64,000 nt of DNA, taken from positions 496,001-560,000 of the forward strand of contig NZ_JARJHT010000001.1 of the NCBI RefSeq assembly GCF_029269745.1. Direction: 5' to 3'. This DNA is from Polluticoccus soli (GTDB lineage Bacteria > Bacteroidota > Bacteroidia > Chitinophagales > Chitinophagaceae). Positions 27,141 through 35,164 of the stretch are shown here, piece by piece; the first letter of the stretch is position 1, and each line of letters starts with the position of its first letter. The position numbers and the translations under genes were made by a program. Under the pieces are notes generated by a model that had not been told where the DNA came from, ran no database searches, and saw only the letters and a program-made list of their open reading frames with translations.

Positions 27141-27638
27141 TTGAATAAAGCATACCTACTTTTAGGCAGCAACGAAGGCAACCGCCACGAATGGCTGCGA
27201 CAATGCATTAAACTGATAAGCGAAAGGATCGGGACAATCACCGAACAATCGCAGGTGTACGAGACAGCTGCCTGGGGACTGGAAGAACAACCCGACTTCC
27301 TGAACATGGCCATAGGCGTGGAAACCATACTGGAACCGCGCGAGCTGCTGGCTACTATTCAAACGATAGAAGAAGAACTGGGAAGGCAACGAACGCTGAA
27401 ATGGGGCCAGCGAACGCTGGATATCGACATCCTCCTTATTGACGACCGGATCATTGACCAACCAGACCTGAAGGTGCCACATCCCTTCTTGCCAGAGCGC
27501 GGTTTTGCCCTTATTCCGCTTGCAGAAATAGCCGGCGATATGGTGCATCCCATATTTAACAAAACAATAGCAGAGCTACTGGAACAGTGTCGGGACGATC
27601 TGGAAGTACGCCCAAAGGGCCATTTGGCGGGTATTTAG
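27141..27638 (+). CDS. folK: 2-amino-4-hydroxy-6-hydroxymethyldihydropteridine pyrophosphokinase
   Basis: 165 residues. HPPK transfers pyrophosphate from ATP to the pterin in folate synthesis. It shows AYLLLGSNEGNR at the start, TAAWGLEEQPDFLNMAIGVET, and the HPPK signature GQRTLDIDILLIDD with the two Mg-binding Asp, then VPHPFLPERGFALIPLAE. The start must be TTG at 27141: an in-frame stop lies at 27135 and there is no ATG before the conserved strand. Confidence 0.93.
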   Translation: MNKAYLLLGSNEGNRHEWLRQCIKLISERIGTITEQSQVYETAAWGLEEQPDFLNMAIGVETILEPRELLATIQTIEEELGRQRTLKWGQRTLDIDILLIDDRIIDQPDLKVPHPFLPERGFALIPLAEIAGDMVHPIFNKTIAELLEQCRDDLEVRPKGHLAGI

Positions 27639-27851
27639 GCTTTCGGCAAACGTTTCTGTGACAAAACTGTAGCATCCCATCGGCTGTATTTCACTATTTA
27701 CGCGATATTTTACAAAAAGCTTGCATGTATGTTTTAGTTTTTTTAACTTACCTATCGTAAATTCGCAGTCCTTTTACAAAGGCCTCAGTTATAATCACAT
27801 ATATATTTCGCCGATGAATTGAGCGCTACTTAAGGTAAATTTTTTAGTGTT

Positions 27852-30083
27852 ATGGATGCAGGTACTTCTACCTCAAAATCGAAAGTGAATTTAAAGAAAG
27901 CACTACAGGAGCATTTTGGCTTCGAAGCATTTAAGGGAGAACAGGAAAAAATTATCAAAAGCATACTGTCTGGTACAGATACGTTTGTGATCATGCCTAC
28001 GGGTGGCGGTAAGTCTATGTGCTACCAATTGCCGGCTTTGCTGAGCGAAGGTGTAGCGCTGATCGTATCACCACTGATAGCGCTCATGAAGAACCAGGTG
28101 GACCTGATACGCGGCTATAGCAGCAAGGACCATGTGGCACACTTCCTCAACTCGACACTGAGCAAGGCACAGCAAAAGAAGGTAAAGTCCGACCTTTTGA
28201 GCGGACATACCAAAATGCTGTATGTGGCGCCTGAGACGTTGACCAAACAGGAGAACATCGACTTTTTTGCCGATATCAATATTTCGTTCATTGCTGTGGA
28301 CGAAGCACATTGTATCTCTGAATGGGGACATGATTTCCGCCCGGAGTACAGGAAGCTGCGTGATATGATCGACCAGATCAATCCTGATCTGCCCATCATC
28401 GCTCTAACGGCAACGGCTACCCCTAAGGTGCAGGACGATATCGTAAAGAATCTTGCACTGCGTACACCGGAAGTGTTTGTTTCATCGTTCAACCGCCCGA
28501 ACCTTTATTACGAGATCGTACCTAAAGGCAAGAAAGAGCAGGTGCTGAAGCACATGGTAAAATTCATACAGGGCGGTATGAAAGGCAAAAGCGGTATCAT
28601 CTATACCCTGAACCGCAAAACCACAGAAGAATTAGCCAGCCTATTGCAGGCTAACGGTATATCAGCAGTAGCCTACCACGCCGGCCTTGATGCCGCGGTG
28701 CGCGCACAACGCCAGGATCAGTTCCTGATGGAAGAAGTGGACGTGATCGTGGCTACTATCGCCTTTGGTATGGGTATTGACAAACCAGACGTACGGTTTG
28801 TGATGCACTACAACATACCTAAGTCGCTGGAGAACTACTACCAGGAAACCGGCCGCGGTGGCCGCGACGGACTGGAAGGCAAATGCCTGCTGTACTACTC
28901 GCATAAAGACGTACAGAAGCTGGAACACCTGATGCGCGACAAACCACTGAGCGAACGCGAAATGGGTGCGCAACTGATAGCAGAAACTGTTGCTTATGTT
29001 GAAAGCGGTGTATGCCGTCGCAAACTGTTGCTGCACTACTTTGGTGAAGAACTGAAGCAGGAGAACTGCGGTAACTGCGACAACTGTCTCAACCCGAAAG
29101 AAAAACTTGAAGTACGCGACAGCTCGAAGATCGTACTGGATACAGTGAACGAACTGGACGAGCGTTTCAATATCGAATATGTAGTAAATATCATTCTCGG
29201 TAAGTCGAACCCACAGATCAAAACCTTCCGTCACGATAAACTGAAATCGTTCGGTAGCGGTTTGATCATGGAAATGCAAGCTGATTTCTGGAATTCACTC
29301 ATCCGCCAGATGATGCTGGAAGGACTGGTGCGTAAAGACATTGAAGAGTATGGCCTGCTGAAGATAACAGAGAAAGGACACAAGTTCCTGAAGAAGCCAT
29401 TCTCGATAATGGTGGCTATGAACCACAACTACGAAGAAGCGATAGAAGAAGATGATGATGCAACAGGTGCTAATAGCGGCCCAGCAGCTGCAGACCCTGT
29501 GCTGTTTGAAATGCTGAAAGACCTGCGCAGACAAGTAGCAAAGGAAAAAGGCCTGCCTCCATTCGTGATCTTCCTCGAGAATTCACTGGAGGATATGTCT
29601 ATCAACTATCCTACCACGCTAGAAGAACTAGAGAAGATACAGGGTGTGAGCAAGGGCAAGGCAATGCGCTACGGTCGCAAGTTCGTAGAGCTGATAGCTA
29701 AGTATGTTGCTGAGAACGACATCACCAAACCAGACGATTTTGTAATGAAGAGCGTGGTGAATAAGAGCGGTATGAAGGTGTTCATTATACAGAACATCGA
29801 CAAGAAGATCCCTCTTGAAACCATTGCCCGCAATAAAGACCTGAGCCTGCAAGATCTGCTGGTAGAAATGGAAACCATCGTTGCCAGCGGTACTAAGCTG
29901 AACCTGGACTATTGCTTAGAGCAGGAGCTGGATGAATACGAGCAGGAAGACATCTTCGACTACTTCCGCGGCAGCCACGACGACAACCTGGAGCATGCGT
30001 ATGAAGAATTCAGAGACCGCGATGTGAGCATTGAACAATTGCAAATGATGCGCATCAAGTTCCTGAGCGAATACGCGAATTAA
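27852..30083 (+). CDS. recQ: ATP-dependent DNA helicase RecQ
   Basis: 743 residues. RecQ unwinds DNA 3'-5' in recombination and repair. Helicase domain 1: MPTGGGKSMCYQLPA (Walker A, Lys54), DEAHC (150-154), ALTATAT. Helicase domain 2 carries YHAGLD, FGMGIDKPDVRFV and QETGRGGRDG. The zinc module has CRRKLLLHYFGEE and CGNCDNC. A winged-helix RQC domain (about 430-515), then HRDC (about 560-640) and an unusually long C-terminal extension to 743. The length is more than E. coli RecQ (about 610), as is common in Bacteroidota. It ends in a convergent terminator shared with ricT. Confidence 0.96.
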   Translation: MDAGTSTSKSKVNLKKALQEHFGFEAFKGEQEKIIKSILSGTDTFVIMPTGGGKSMCYQLPALLSEGVALIVSPLIALMKNQVDLIRGYSSKDHVAHFLNSTLSKAQQKKVKSDLLSGHTKMLYVAPETLTKQENIDFFADINISFIAVDEAHCISEWGHDFRPEYRKLRDMIDQINPDLPIIALTATATPKVQDDIVKNLALRTPEVFVSSFNRPNLYYEIVPKGKKEQVLKHMVKFIQGGMKGKSGIIYTLNRKTTEELASLLQANGISAVAYHAGLDAAVRAQRQDQFLMEEVDVIVATIAFGMGIDKPDVRFVMHYNIPKSLENYYQETGRGGRDGLEGKCLLYYSHKDVQKLEHLMRDKPLSEREMGAQLIAETVAYVESGVCRRKLLLHYFGEELKQENCGNCDNCLNPKEKLEVRDSSKIVLDTVNELDERFNIEYVVNIILGKSNPQIKTFRHDKLKSFGSGLIMEMQADFWNSLIRQMMLEGLVRKDIEEYGLLKITEKGHKFLKKPFSIMVAMNHNYEEAIEEDDDATGANSGPAAADPVLFEMLKDLRRQVAKEKGLPPFVIFLENSLEDMSINYPTTLEELEKIQGVSKGKAMRYGRKFVELIAKYVAENDITKPDDFVMKSVVNKSGMKVFIIQNIDKKIPLETIARNKDLSLQDLLVEMETIVASGTKLNLDYCLEQELDEYEQEDIFDYFRGSHDDNLEHAYEEFRDRDVSIEQLQMMRIKFLSEYAN

Positions 30084-30094
30084 GTTTCAACAAC

Positions 30095-30152
30095 CATTTT
30101 CTTTAAAAGAGAAAGCCTCCGATATCGGAGGCTTTCTCTTTTAAAGAAAATG
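30095..30152. terminator. 58-bp perfect palindrome acting as two-way terminator
   Basis: The two 29-bp arms are exact reverse complements with no spacer (centre GAT/ATC at 30123/30124). The core GAAAGCCTCCGATATC with its mirror is GC-rich, and the arms end in T- or A-rich runs, so it gives a stem plus U tract in both directions between the convergent recQ and ricT. Confidence 0.9.
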
Positions 30153-30173
30153 CCCCGCCAAAAGCGGGGCATT
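30149..30173 (-). terminator. Second hairpin, terminator of ricT
   Basis: AATGCCCCGC and GCGGGGCATT form a 10-bp stem around CAAAA. On the minus strand TTTTCTTT follows. It overlaps the edge of the palindrome by four bases, so the two structures compete. Confidence 0.8.
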
Positions 30174-30177
30174 CAAA

Positions 30178-31827
30178 TTATTGTGCAGCCTGTGGCGGCG
30201 TTGGTTCGCTTGGCCTGTTTTGCTGGCCGCCTCCTCCACCCTGTCCCTGCGGACGCGGCGGCCTTGGTGGCCTTGGCTGGTTTTGTTTTGGTTGTTGCCC
30301 TTCCTGCTGCTGCCCTTGTTGTTGTGGGCGCTGCTGCTGTGGACGTTGTTGTTGCGGGCGTTGCTGCTGACCTTGTTGCGGACGCTGTTGTTGCCCAGCT
30401 TGCTGTTGTCCTTGTTTAGGTTGTTGTTGACCGCCACCCTGTTGCTGACCCTGCTTAGGTTGCTGCTGTTGGCCGCCTTGCTGACCTTGCCTTTGTTGTG
30501 GCTGGTTTTGTTTTTGGCCTTGTTGTTGCGGACGCTGTTGACCCTGACCTTGTTGTGGACGTTGTTGCTGACCCTGACCTTGCTGTTGGGGACGTTGCTG
30601 ACCACCTTGCTTTTGCTGCTGCGGACGCTGTTGCTGACCACCCTGCGGCTGACCTTGCCTTTGCTGGCCCCCCTGGGCATTCTGCTGAGGTTTGTTTGCG
30701 CCACCGCCTTTGCGCTTTTTGTTACCACGCTCCAGCGCTCTCAGCGTGATCTGCCCCACGTCATTCACAAAGCCTACATCTACCTTCACACCAGTTTTGC
30801 TGCTGCTCAATTCCAGTTCAACTGGCTGCAGCTCATCAGGTTTCTGGCCCTGCTTGTTCATCGCTAGTATCTCTTTCACCCTGGTGATCATCATCGGGTA
30901 CTGCTTATTGCTGTCCGAAAAAGTGTACCACATCAGGTTTTTGAAGATATCGCGCTTTTGCAGGTAGGCTCTGCCTTTGGCTGTTTCCAATACATCCGCA
31001 TTGTCAGGGAATACCCTCAACGCATCCATATAGGTATCCAGCTCGTAATTCAGACAGCACTTTAACCTGCCGCACTGGCCGCTCAGTTTTACCTGGTTGA
31101 TCGACAGGTTCTGGTAGCGGGCAGCGGTAGTATTTACAGATTTGAAATCGGTAAGCCATGTCGCGCAACACAATTCACGACCACAAGAGCCGATGCCGCC
31201 TACTTTGGCACTTTCCTGGCGGGCACCGATCTGGCGCATTTCCACCTTTACTTTAAAGTCGCCGGCGTAGTGCTTGATCAGTTCACGGAAATCCACACGC
31301 TGGTCGGCAGTGTAGAAAAAGGTTGCTTTTTTACCATCAGCCTGCAGCTCTACCTCGGCCAGTTTCATTTCCAGCTTCAGGTTGCGCGCTATAGCCCTCG
31401 AGCGTATCAGGACCTCGGGTTCACGCTCTTTGGATTTATTATATAGGTCGATATCAGTATCGTTGGCCGGGCGCAAAATGCGTTTCAACGCATTTGGATC
31501 GTCAATGCCATACTTTTTCATCTGTAGTTTCACCAGCTCGCCGGTAAGGCTTACTTGTCCTACATCATATCCACCAACGCCTTCTACGGCTATCCAGTCG
31601 CCTTTTTCGTAAATAAGGCTGGTATTATTACGGTAAAATTCCTTTCTGCTTCCTTTATTGAACGTTACTTCTATTACCGGGTAAGGTTTTGCACTATCGT
31701 GCAGGGGCAAAGCGCTAAGCCAGTCAAAAACATTCATTCGGTTACATCCACCAGTGCTACATCCTCCGTTTCCTTTGCAACCTCCGGGTTTGCCGCTCGC
31801 GCCAGTCCCACAATTGCCACATCCCAT
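30178..31827 (-). CDS. ricT: PSP1/RicT-domain protein with Cys-rich head and long Q/G/P-rich tail
   Basis: 549 residues. The N-terminus is Gly/Cys-rich (CGNCGTGASGK to STGGC, residues 3-28; five Cys). The PSP1 domain (about 50-290) has IGSCGRELCCATWL and SGQCGRLKCCLNYE, the cysteine pairs that in RicT/YaaT hold iron-sulfur clusters with partner proteins. A basic region KRKGGG (about 385) is followed by about 160 residues almost only of Gln, Gly, Pro, Lys and Arg, built of short QQRPQQ and KQGQQQ units. RicT relatives work in RNA maturation complexes in Firmicutes; in Bacteroidota the role is unknown. The symbol is by family only. Confidence 0.85.
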   Translation of the reverse strand: MGCGNCGTGASGKPGGCKGNGGCSTGGCNRMNVFDWLSALPLHDSAKPYPVIEVTFNKGSRKEFYRNNTSLIYEKGDWIAVEGVGGYDVGQVSLTGELVKLQMKKYGIDDPNALKRILRPANDTDIDLYNKSKEREPEVLIRSRAIARNLKLEMKLAEVELQADGKKATFFYTADQRVDFRELIKHYAGDFKVKVEMRQIGARQESAKVGGIGSCGRELCCATWLTDFKSVNTTAARYQNLSINQVKLSGQCGRLKCCLNYELDTYMDALRVFPDNADVLETAKGRAYLQKRDIFKNLMWYTFSDSNKQYPMMITRVKEILAMNKQGQKPDELQPVELELSSSKTGVKVDVGFVNDVGQITLRALERGNKKRKGGGANKPQQNAQGGQQRQGQPQGGQQQRPQQQKQGGQQRPQQQGQGQQQRPQQGQGQQRPQQQGQKQNQPQQRQGQQGGQQQQPKQGQQQGGGQQQPKQGQQQAGQQQRPQQGQQQRPQQQRPQQQRPQQQGQQQEGQQPKQNQPRPPRPPRPQGQGGGGGQQNRPSEPTPPQAAQ

Positions 31828-32201
31828 TTAAATATATATTTATGTTGACAGCAGGCAATCCTGTACATCATTGCTAATTATGTAAAGAACCAATTGGTTG
31901 ATAAGCTTTTTCCTGTCTCCTCAAAAAATCTTACAGCTTACCTGCCGAGTGTGAAAAATATCAATAATCAGCGAAAATAGTAAAAAATAGCGTAGGTAGG
32001 CTGTTATGGTGTGTTGCCATAAAGAATAAGCAGTTTCATATATACAAATAGACATATGACAGGTGTTGATGCCTGTCTGTCAACGCACTAGCTATTGTTG
32101 TGGTATGATTTTTTTAACAATGCTTTATCCGCCTCTAAAACGGGTAAATCTCCCGATTTAAGGCCTAAACCTTGTATCAAACGCAAAAATCCACACTGCT
32201 T
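31828..32201. other. Intergenic region between ricT and the receiver gene
   Basis: About 370 AT-rich bases between divergent genes. On the minus strand TATATTTA lies just before ricT. Near the receiver gene an inverted repeat TAAATC-TCCC-GATTTA spans 32145-32160, with an alternative CGGG/CCCG pairing. I see nothing coding. Confidence 0.5.
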
Positions 32202-32618
32202 ATGCCCCAGTTTGCCCGTATCCTGCTGGCTGATGATGATATGGAAGACCGTCTCATCATTGAAGACGCTTTTCGCGAAATAGGCCTTGAAAAAGAAATA
32301 GCCTTTGTTGAAGACGGTGAACTTGTGATACAATACCTGGACAAACTAGCGGGGGAAACGGAGCTACCCTCGCTTATAGTGCTGGATCTCAATATGCCCC
32401 GGCTGAGTGGTACAGAAACCTTACGCATGCTGAAGAACCATAATCACTACCGGCATATACCGGTTAAGATATTTTCTACCTCAATGAATGATATTGAAAA
32501 GGCACACTGCCTCCAGTTAGGCGCCGAATCATACGTGATCAAACCGATAAAGTTTGAGCAGTGCATTGAAATTGCGCGTGCTTTTTATGACTTCAGTTGC
32601 GTTAAGGTTACCGTTTAG
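32202..32618 (+). CDS. Stand-alone response-regulator receiver protein (Rcp1-like)
   Basis: 138 residues from ATG 32202. A single receiver domain: acidic pocket ADDDMED (10-16), phospho-acceptor Asp62 in VLDLNMP, the FSTS switch residues and the Lys in VIKPI. No output domain. The insertion before Asp62 (LAGETELPS) resembles cyanobacterial Rcp1-type receivers paired with phytochrome or hybrid kinases. No kinase is near, so the partner is elsewhere. It converges with holB two bases away. Confidence 0.88.
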   Translation: MPQFARILLADDDMEDRLIIEDAFREIGLEKEIAFVEDGELVIQYLDKLAGETELPSLIVLDLNMPRLSGTETLRMLKNHNHYRHIPVKIFSTSMNDIEKAHCLQLGAESYVIKPIKFEQCIEIARAFYDFSCVKVTV

Positions 32619-32620
32619 TA

Positions 32621-33757
32621 TTACAATATCGGGAGTTGCCTTTTTTGTATGGCATACACCATGCGAACCGACAGCGCATGTAGCTGCGTTTTACTGTGAG
32701 CGTTCCGCTCAATGAAATAGATCGTGTCTGTTATTTCTTTCACCATCTGCCCAAAGACTTCCAAGGGTATCGGCATGGCCGCCAGCTTTTGTACGAACTG
32801 CGCTTCCTCATCGGGCAAGGCCGGCGGGTGTTGTGGCAGGTAGCGTACACGGATAGTTTGTTCCAGCAGCTGTATGATGTAATGCAAGAAGTTCTTCTGC
32901 TGCTCTCGTCCTGATTTACTCCATTCTTCTGAGAACTTAGCTATTTCTAAACCGTTGTTGCGGAAAATCGCATTAAACCACGTGCGTACGTCGGGAAACA
33001 AGTCGTTCTCCGCATGACGCACTAATCGCAGCGCTTCGGTAAAGCTACCATTAGCCATGTGGCCAACTTGTGCTGCTTTCTTAGCATCTGCTAGTCCGCG
33101 CTGCACAAGCGCGTCAGCAATTTCTGAAGCAGAGATAGGCGCGAGGCGTACCATCTGCGTACGTGATAAGATCGTAGGCAGAATATCCTCCGTATTTTCT
33201 GCAATGAAGATCATGATGGTATCAGCCGGAGGCTCTTCAATGAGCTTCAGCAGGATGTTACCTTCTTTACCTAAATACTCTGGTCTCCATATGATCTGCA
33301 CTTTCTTTCCACCTTCGTACGATTTCAGGTTGAGTTGCTCTATCATCTCACGACATTCTTCAGCCGTGATGTTACCTTGCTTGTTTTCTGCGTTGATGAA
33401 CTGTAGCCAATCGTAGGTAGTGGCATAAGGAGTTTGAGCTATGAACTCGCGAAAGTCCTGAATGTAATGGCGACTCATAGCCTTGGTATTAGGCTTAGGC
33501 GGAATTGACGGAAAGCTCACACGCAGATCGGCGTGTTCCAGCTTGGATACTTTGCTGCAGTTCGGGCATTGGCCACATGAATCATTATCCTGTTTGTTCT
33601 CGCAAAAAATGTATTGTGCCAATGCAAGCCCCAGTGGCAAGCCCCCAGTCCCTTCCTGTCCCACCAACAACAAAGCGTGCGGAAAATGTTCGCCCTGCCA
33701 CATTTTTAGTAAACCTGTCTTTGCCGGCTGCTGCCCTACAACATTGCTCAACTGCAT
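32621..33757 (-). CDS. holB: DNA polymerase III subunit delta'
   Basis: 378 residues from ATG 33757 (MQLSNVVGQQPAKTGLL). Part of the clamp-loader complex at the replication fork. The P-loop region is GQEGTGGLPLGLALA, where the Lys of Walker A is absent, as expected for the non-ATPase delta' subunit. A zinc knuckle CGQCPNC (about 78-84), then VQIIWRPEYLGKEGNILLKLIEEPP and the sensor/Arg-finger region TILSRTQMVRL. The C-terminal collar is about 200-378. The longer reading to 33835 adds residues with no family likeness. Confidence 0.9.
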   Translation of the reverse strand: MQLSNVVGQQPAKTGLLKMWQGEHFPHALLLVGQEGTGGLPLGLALAQYIFCENKQDNDSCGQCPNCSKVSKLEHADLRVSFPSIPPKPNTKAMSRHYIQDFREFIAQTPYATTYDWLQFINAENKQGNITAEECREMIEQLNLKSYEGGKKVQIIWRPEYLGKEGNILLKLIEEPPADTIMIFIAENTEDILPTILSRTQMVRLAPISASEIADALVQRGLADAKKAAQVGHMANGSFTEALRLVRHAENDLFPDVRTWFNAIFRNNGLEIAKFSEEWSKSGREQQKNFLHYIIQLLEQTIRVRYLPQHPPALPDEEAQFVQKLAAMPIPLEVFGQMVKEITDTIYFIERNAHSKTQLHALSVRMVYAIQKRQLPIL

Positions 33758-33850
33758 TCGCCAAAAATAACCATGATTCGGTTGATTTTGAAAATCACGG
33801 CAATTTCTTTCAAGTGATAACCAATTAGATAACACAGGCAGTAAGATTTT

Positions 33851-33883
33851 TTTGGAAGTGTGTATGTTATTTCAATACCTTTA
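33851..33883 (+). promoter_or_regulatory. Promoter of the SPFH gene
   Basis: TTTG (33851-33854), a 21-base spacer, then TACCTTTA (33876-33883), one base off TAnnTTTG. The predicted start lies about 18 bases before ATG 33907. Confidence 0.5.
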
Positions 33884-33906
33884 TGATATCAAAATAATAT
33901 CAAAGT

Positions 33907-34770
33907 ATGGAAAAGGTTGTTAAACCCATGAATGGCTACCTCGCGTTGTTCATCTCGATCGCCACCCTGGCGCTTGGGGGATACGGGTTCTCTCAGGTCG
34001 AGACCAATGTGTTCATGCTTTGGCTGGCTATCCCATCATTGGTGGCCACCATCTTCATTTGGAAAGGCATCATGATCATACAGCCCAACCACTCGCGTGT
34101 ATTGAACCTCTTTGGTAAATACGTGGGCAGTGTAAAAGAGAATGGCATGTTCTTCGTGAATCCATTTTATACTACAGAAAAACTAACACTGCGTGCGCAA
34201 AACCTGGCAACGCCAACGCTGAAGGTGAATGATAAGATGGGGAATCCTATAGAGATAGGGGCAGTACTTGTATGGCAGATACAGGATACCTATCGCGCTG
34301 CATACGATGTATCGGACTACATGATCTATGTAAAAACACAAAGTGAAGCTGCGGTGCGTAAACTGGCAACCAGCTTTGCCTACGACAACATTGAAGACGA
34401 ACATGCTACAATAACGCTACGCGACGGCGGCGATAAAGTATCCGAAATACTGGACCAGGAACTTACTGCACGTTTGTCAACTGCAGGCATCAAGATACTG
34501 GAGTCGCGCATCAGTCACCTGGCGTATGCACAGGAGATAGCAGGTGCTATGTTACAACGCCAACAGGCAACTGCCATTGTTGCCGCACGCTTTAAGATAG
34601 TAGAGGGTGCCGTAGGCATGGTGGAAATGGCGCTTGCAGAACTCAGCAAAAAACAAATTGTGGAACTGGATGAAGAAAAGAAAGCGGCGATGGTAAGTAA
34701 CCTGATGGTGGTGCTTTGCGGCGAGAAAGGTATGCAGCCGGTATTAAATGCGGGATCATTATATCAATAG
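33907..34770 (+). CDS. SPFH/Band 7 membrane protein
   Basis: 287 residues. Two N-terminal membrane helices (about 10-28 and 35-52) anchor a cytoplasmic Band 7 domain (about 55-250): [43 protein letters not shown] and [32 protein letters not shown] Glu-rich helix follows ([18 protein letters not shown]). SPFH proteins form ring or cage oligomers in membranes, often with a protease or other partner. A small Arc-type DNA-binding gene follows 62 bases later; this pairing suggests a joint function or regulation. Confidence 0.9.
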   Translation: MEKVVKPMNGYLALFISIATLALGGYGFSQVETNVFMLWLAIPSLVATIFIWKGIMIIQPNHSRVLNLFGKYVGSVKENGMFFVNPFYTTEKLTLRAQNLATPTLKVNDKMGNPIEIGAVLVWQIQDTYRAAYDVSDYMIYVKTQSEAAVRKLATSFAYDNIEDEHATITLRDGGDKVSEILDQELTARLSTAGIKILESRISHLAYAQEIAGAMLQRQQATAIVAARFKIVEGAVGMVEMALAELSKKQIVELDEEKKAAMVSNLMVVLCGEKGMQPVLNAGSLYQ

Positions 34771-34832
34771 TCTGAATCGCTGATTTTAATGACTAATTAA
34801 TTTGATTTTGCTGATTAGAAATTGTAACCAAG

Positions 34833-35021
34833 GTGAGCTCGAAGAAAAGTTTTGTTTTACGTATTGACGAAGAGACGTACAAGGCCCTGGAGAAATGGGC
34901 CGGAGACGAGTTTCGTAGCGTGAACGGGCAAATAGAATGGCTTATTGATAAAATGCTAAAGGAATCAGGGCGAAAGAAAAAAGACGAAAAGAAAAACAAT
35001 GACAAACAGAAGCCGCAGTGA
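34833..35021 (+). CDS. Arc-family ribbon-helix-helix DNA-binding protein
   Basis: 62 residues, start GTG 34833. The RHH core is SKKSFVLRIDEETYKALEKW then RSVNGQIEWLIDKML (about 3-45): the first strand binds DNA and the two helices dimerise. A Lys-rich tail follows. It lies after the SPFH gene on the same strand with no terminator between, so it could regulate that unit. Its stop codon is in the loop of the terminator. GTG is used because no ATG precedes the conserved strand. Confidence 0.85.
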   Translation: MSSKKSFVLRIDEETYKALEKWAGDEFRSVNGQIEWLIDKMLKESGRKKKDEKKNNDKQKPQ

Positions 35022-35033
35022 TGCGGCTTTTTT
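35010..35033 (+). terminator. Terminator overlapping the end of the Arc-like gene
   Basis: AAGCCGCA pairs with TGCGGCTT around GTGA, followed by a run of six T. The TGA stop (35019-35021) is inside the loop. Confidence 0.9.
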
Positions 35034-35103
35034 GATTTCATAAGACACACAGTTAAAAAAAATCATGCGATCAAAAAAAGAAATAACCATGACAAAAAAA
35101 AAC

Positions 35104-35133
35104 TTGCGTAATTTTTTTTGCTGATTAGTTTTG
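35104..35133 (+). promoter_or_regulatory. Promoter of the membrane protein gene at 35165
   Basis: TTG (35104-35106), a 19-base spacer, then TAGTTTTG (35126-35133), a full consensus. GAGGT-N7-ACCTC follows immediately (35133-35149), a hairpin at the transcript start. The 12-mer TTTGCTGATTAG here also occurs at 34807-34818 before the Arc-like gene. Confidence 0.7.
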
Positions 35134-35164
35134 AGGTACCAATAACCTCTAAATCTTCACTATA

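Noticed and set aside
30141-30867. Long open frames on both strands over the ricT tail, including Leu-rich and Asn/Ser-rich translations
   Set aside because: They arise from the low-complexity Gln/Gly codons read in other frames. The PSP1 frame continues into the tail without a break.
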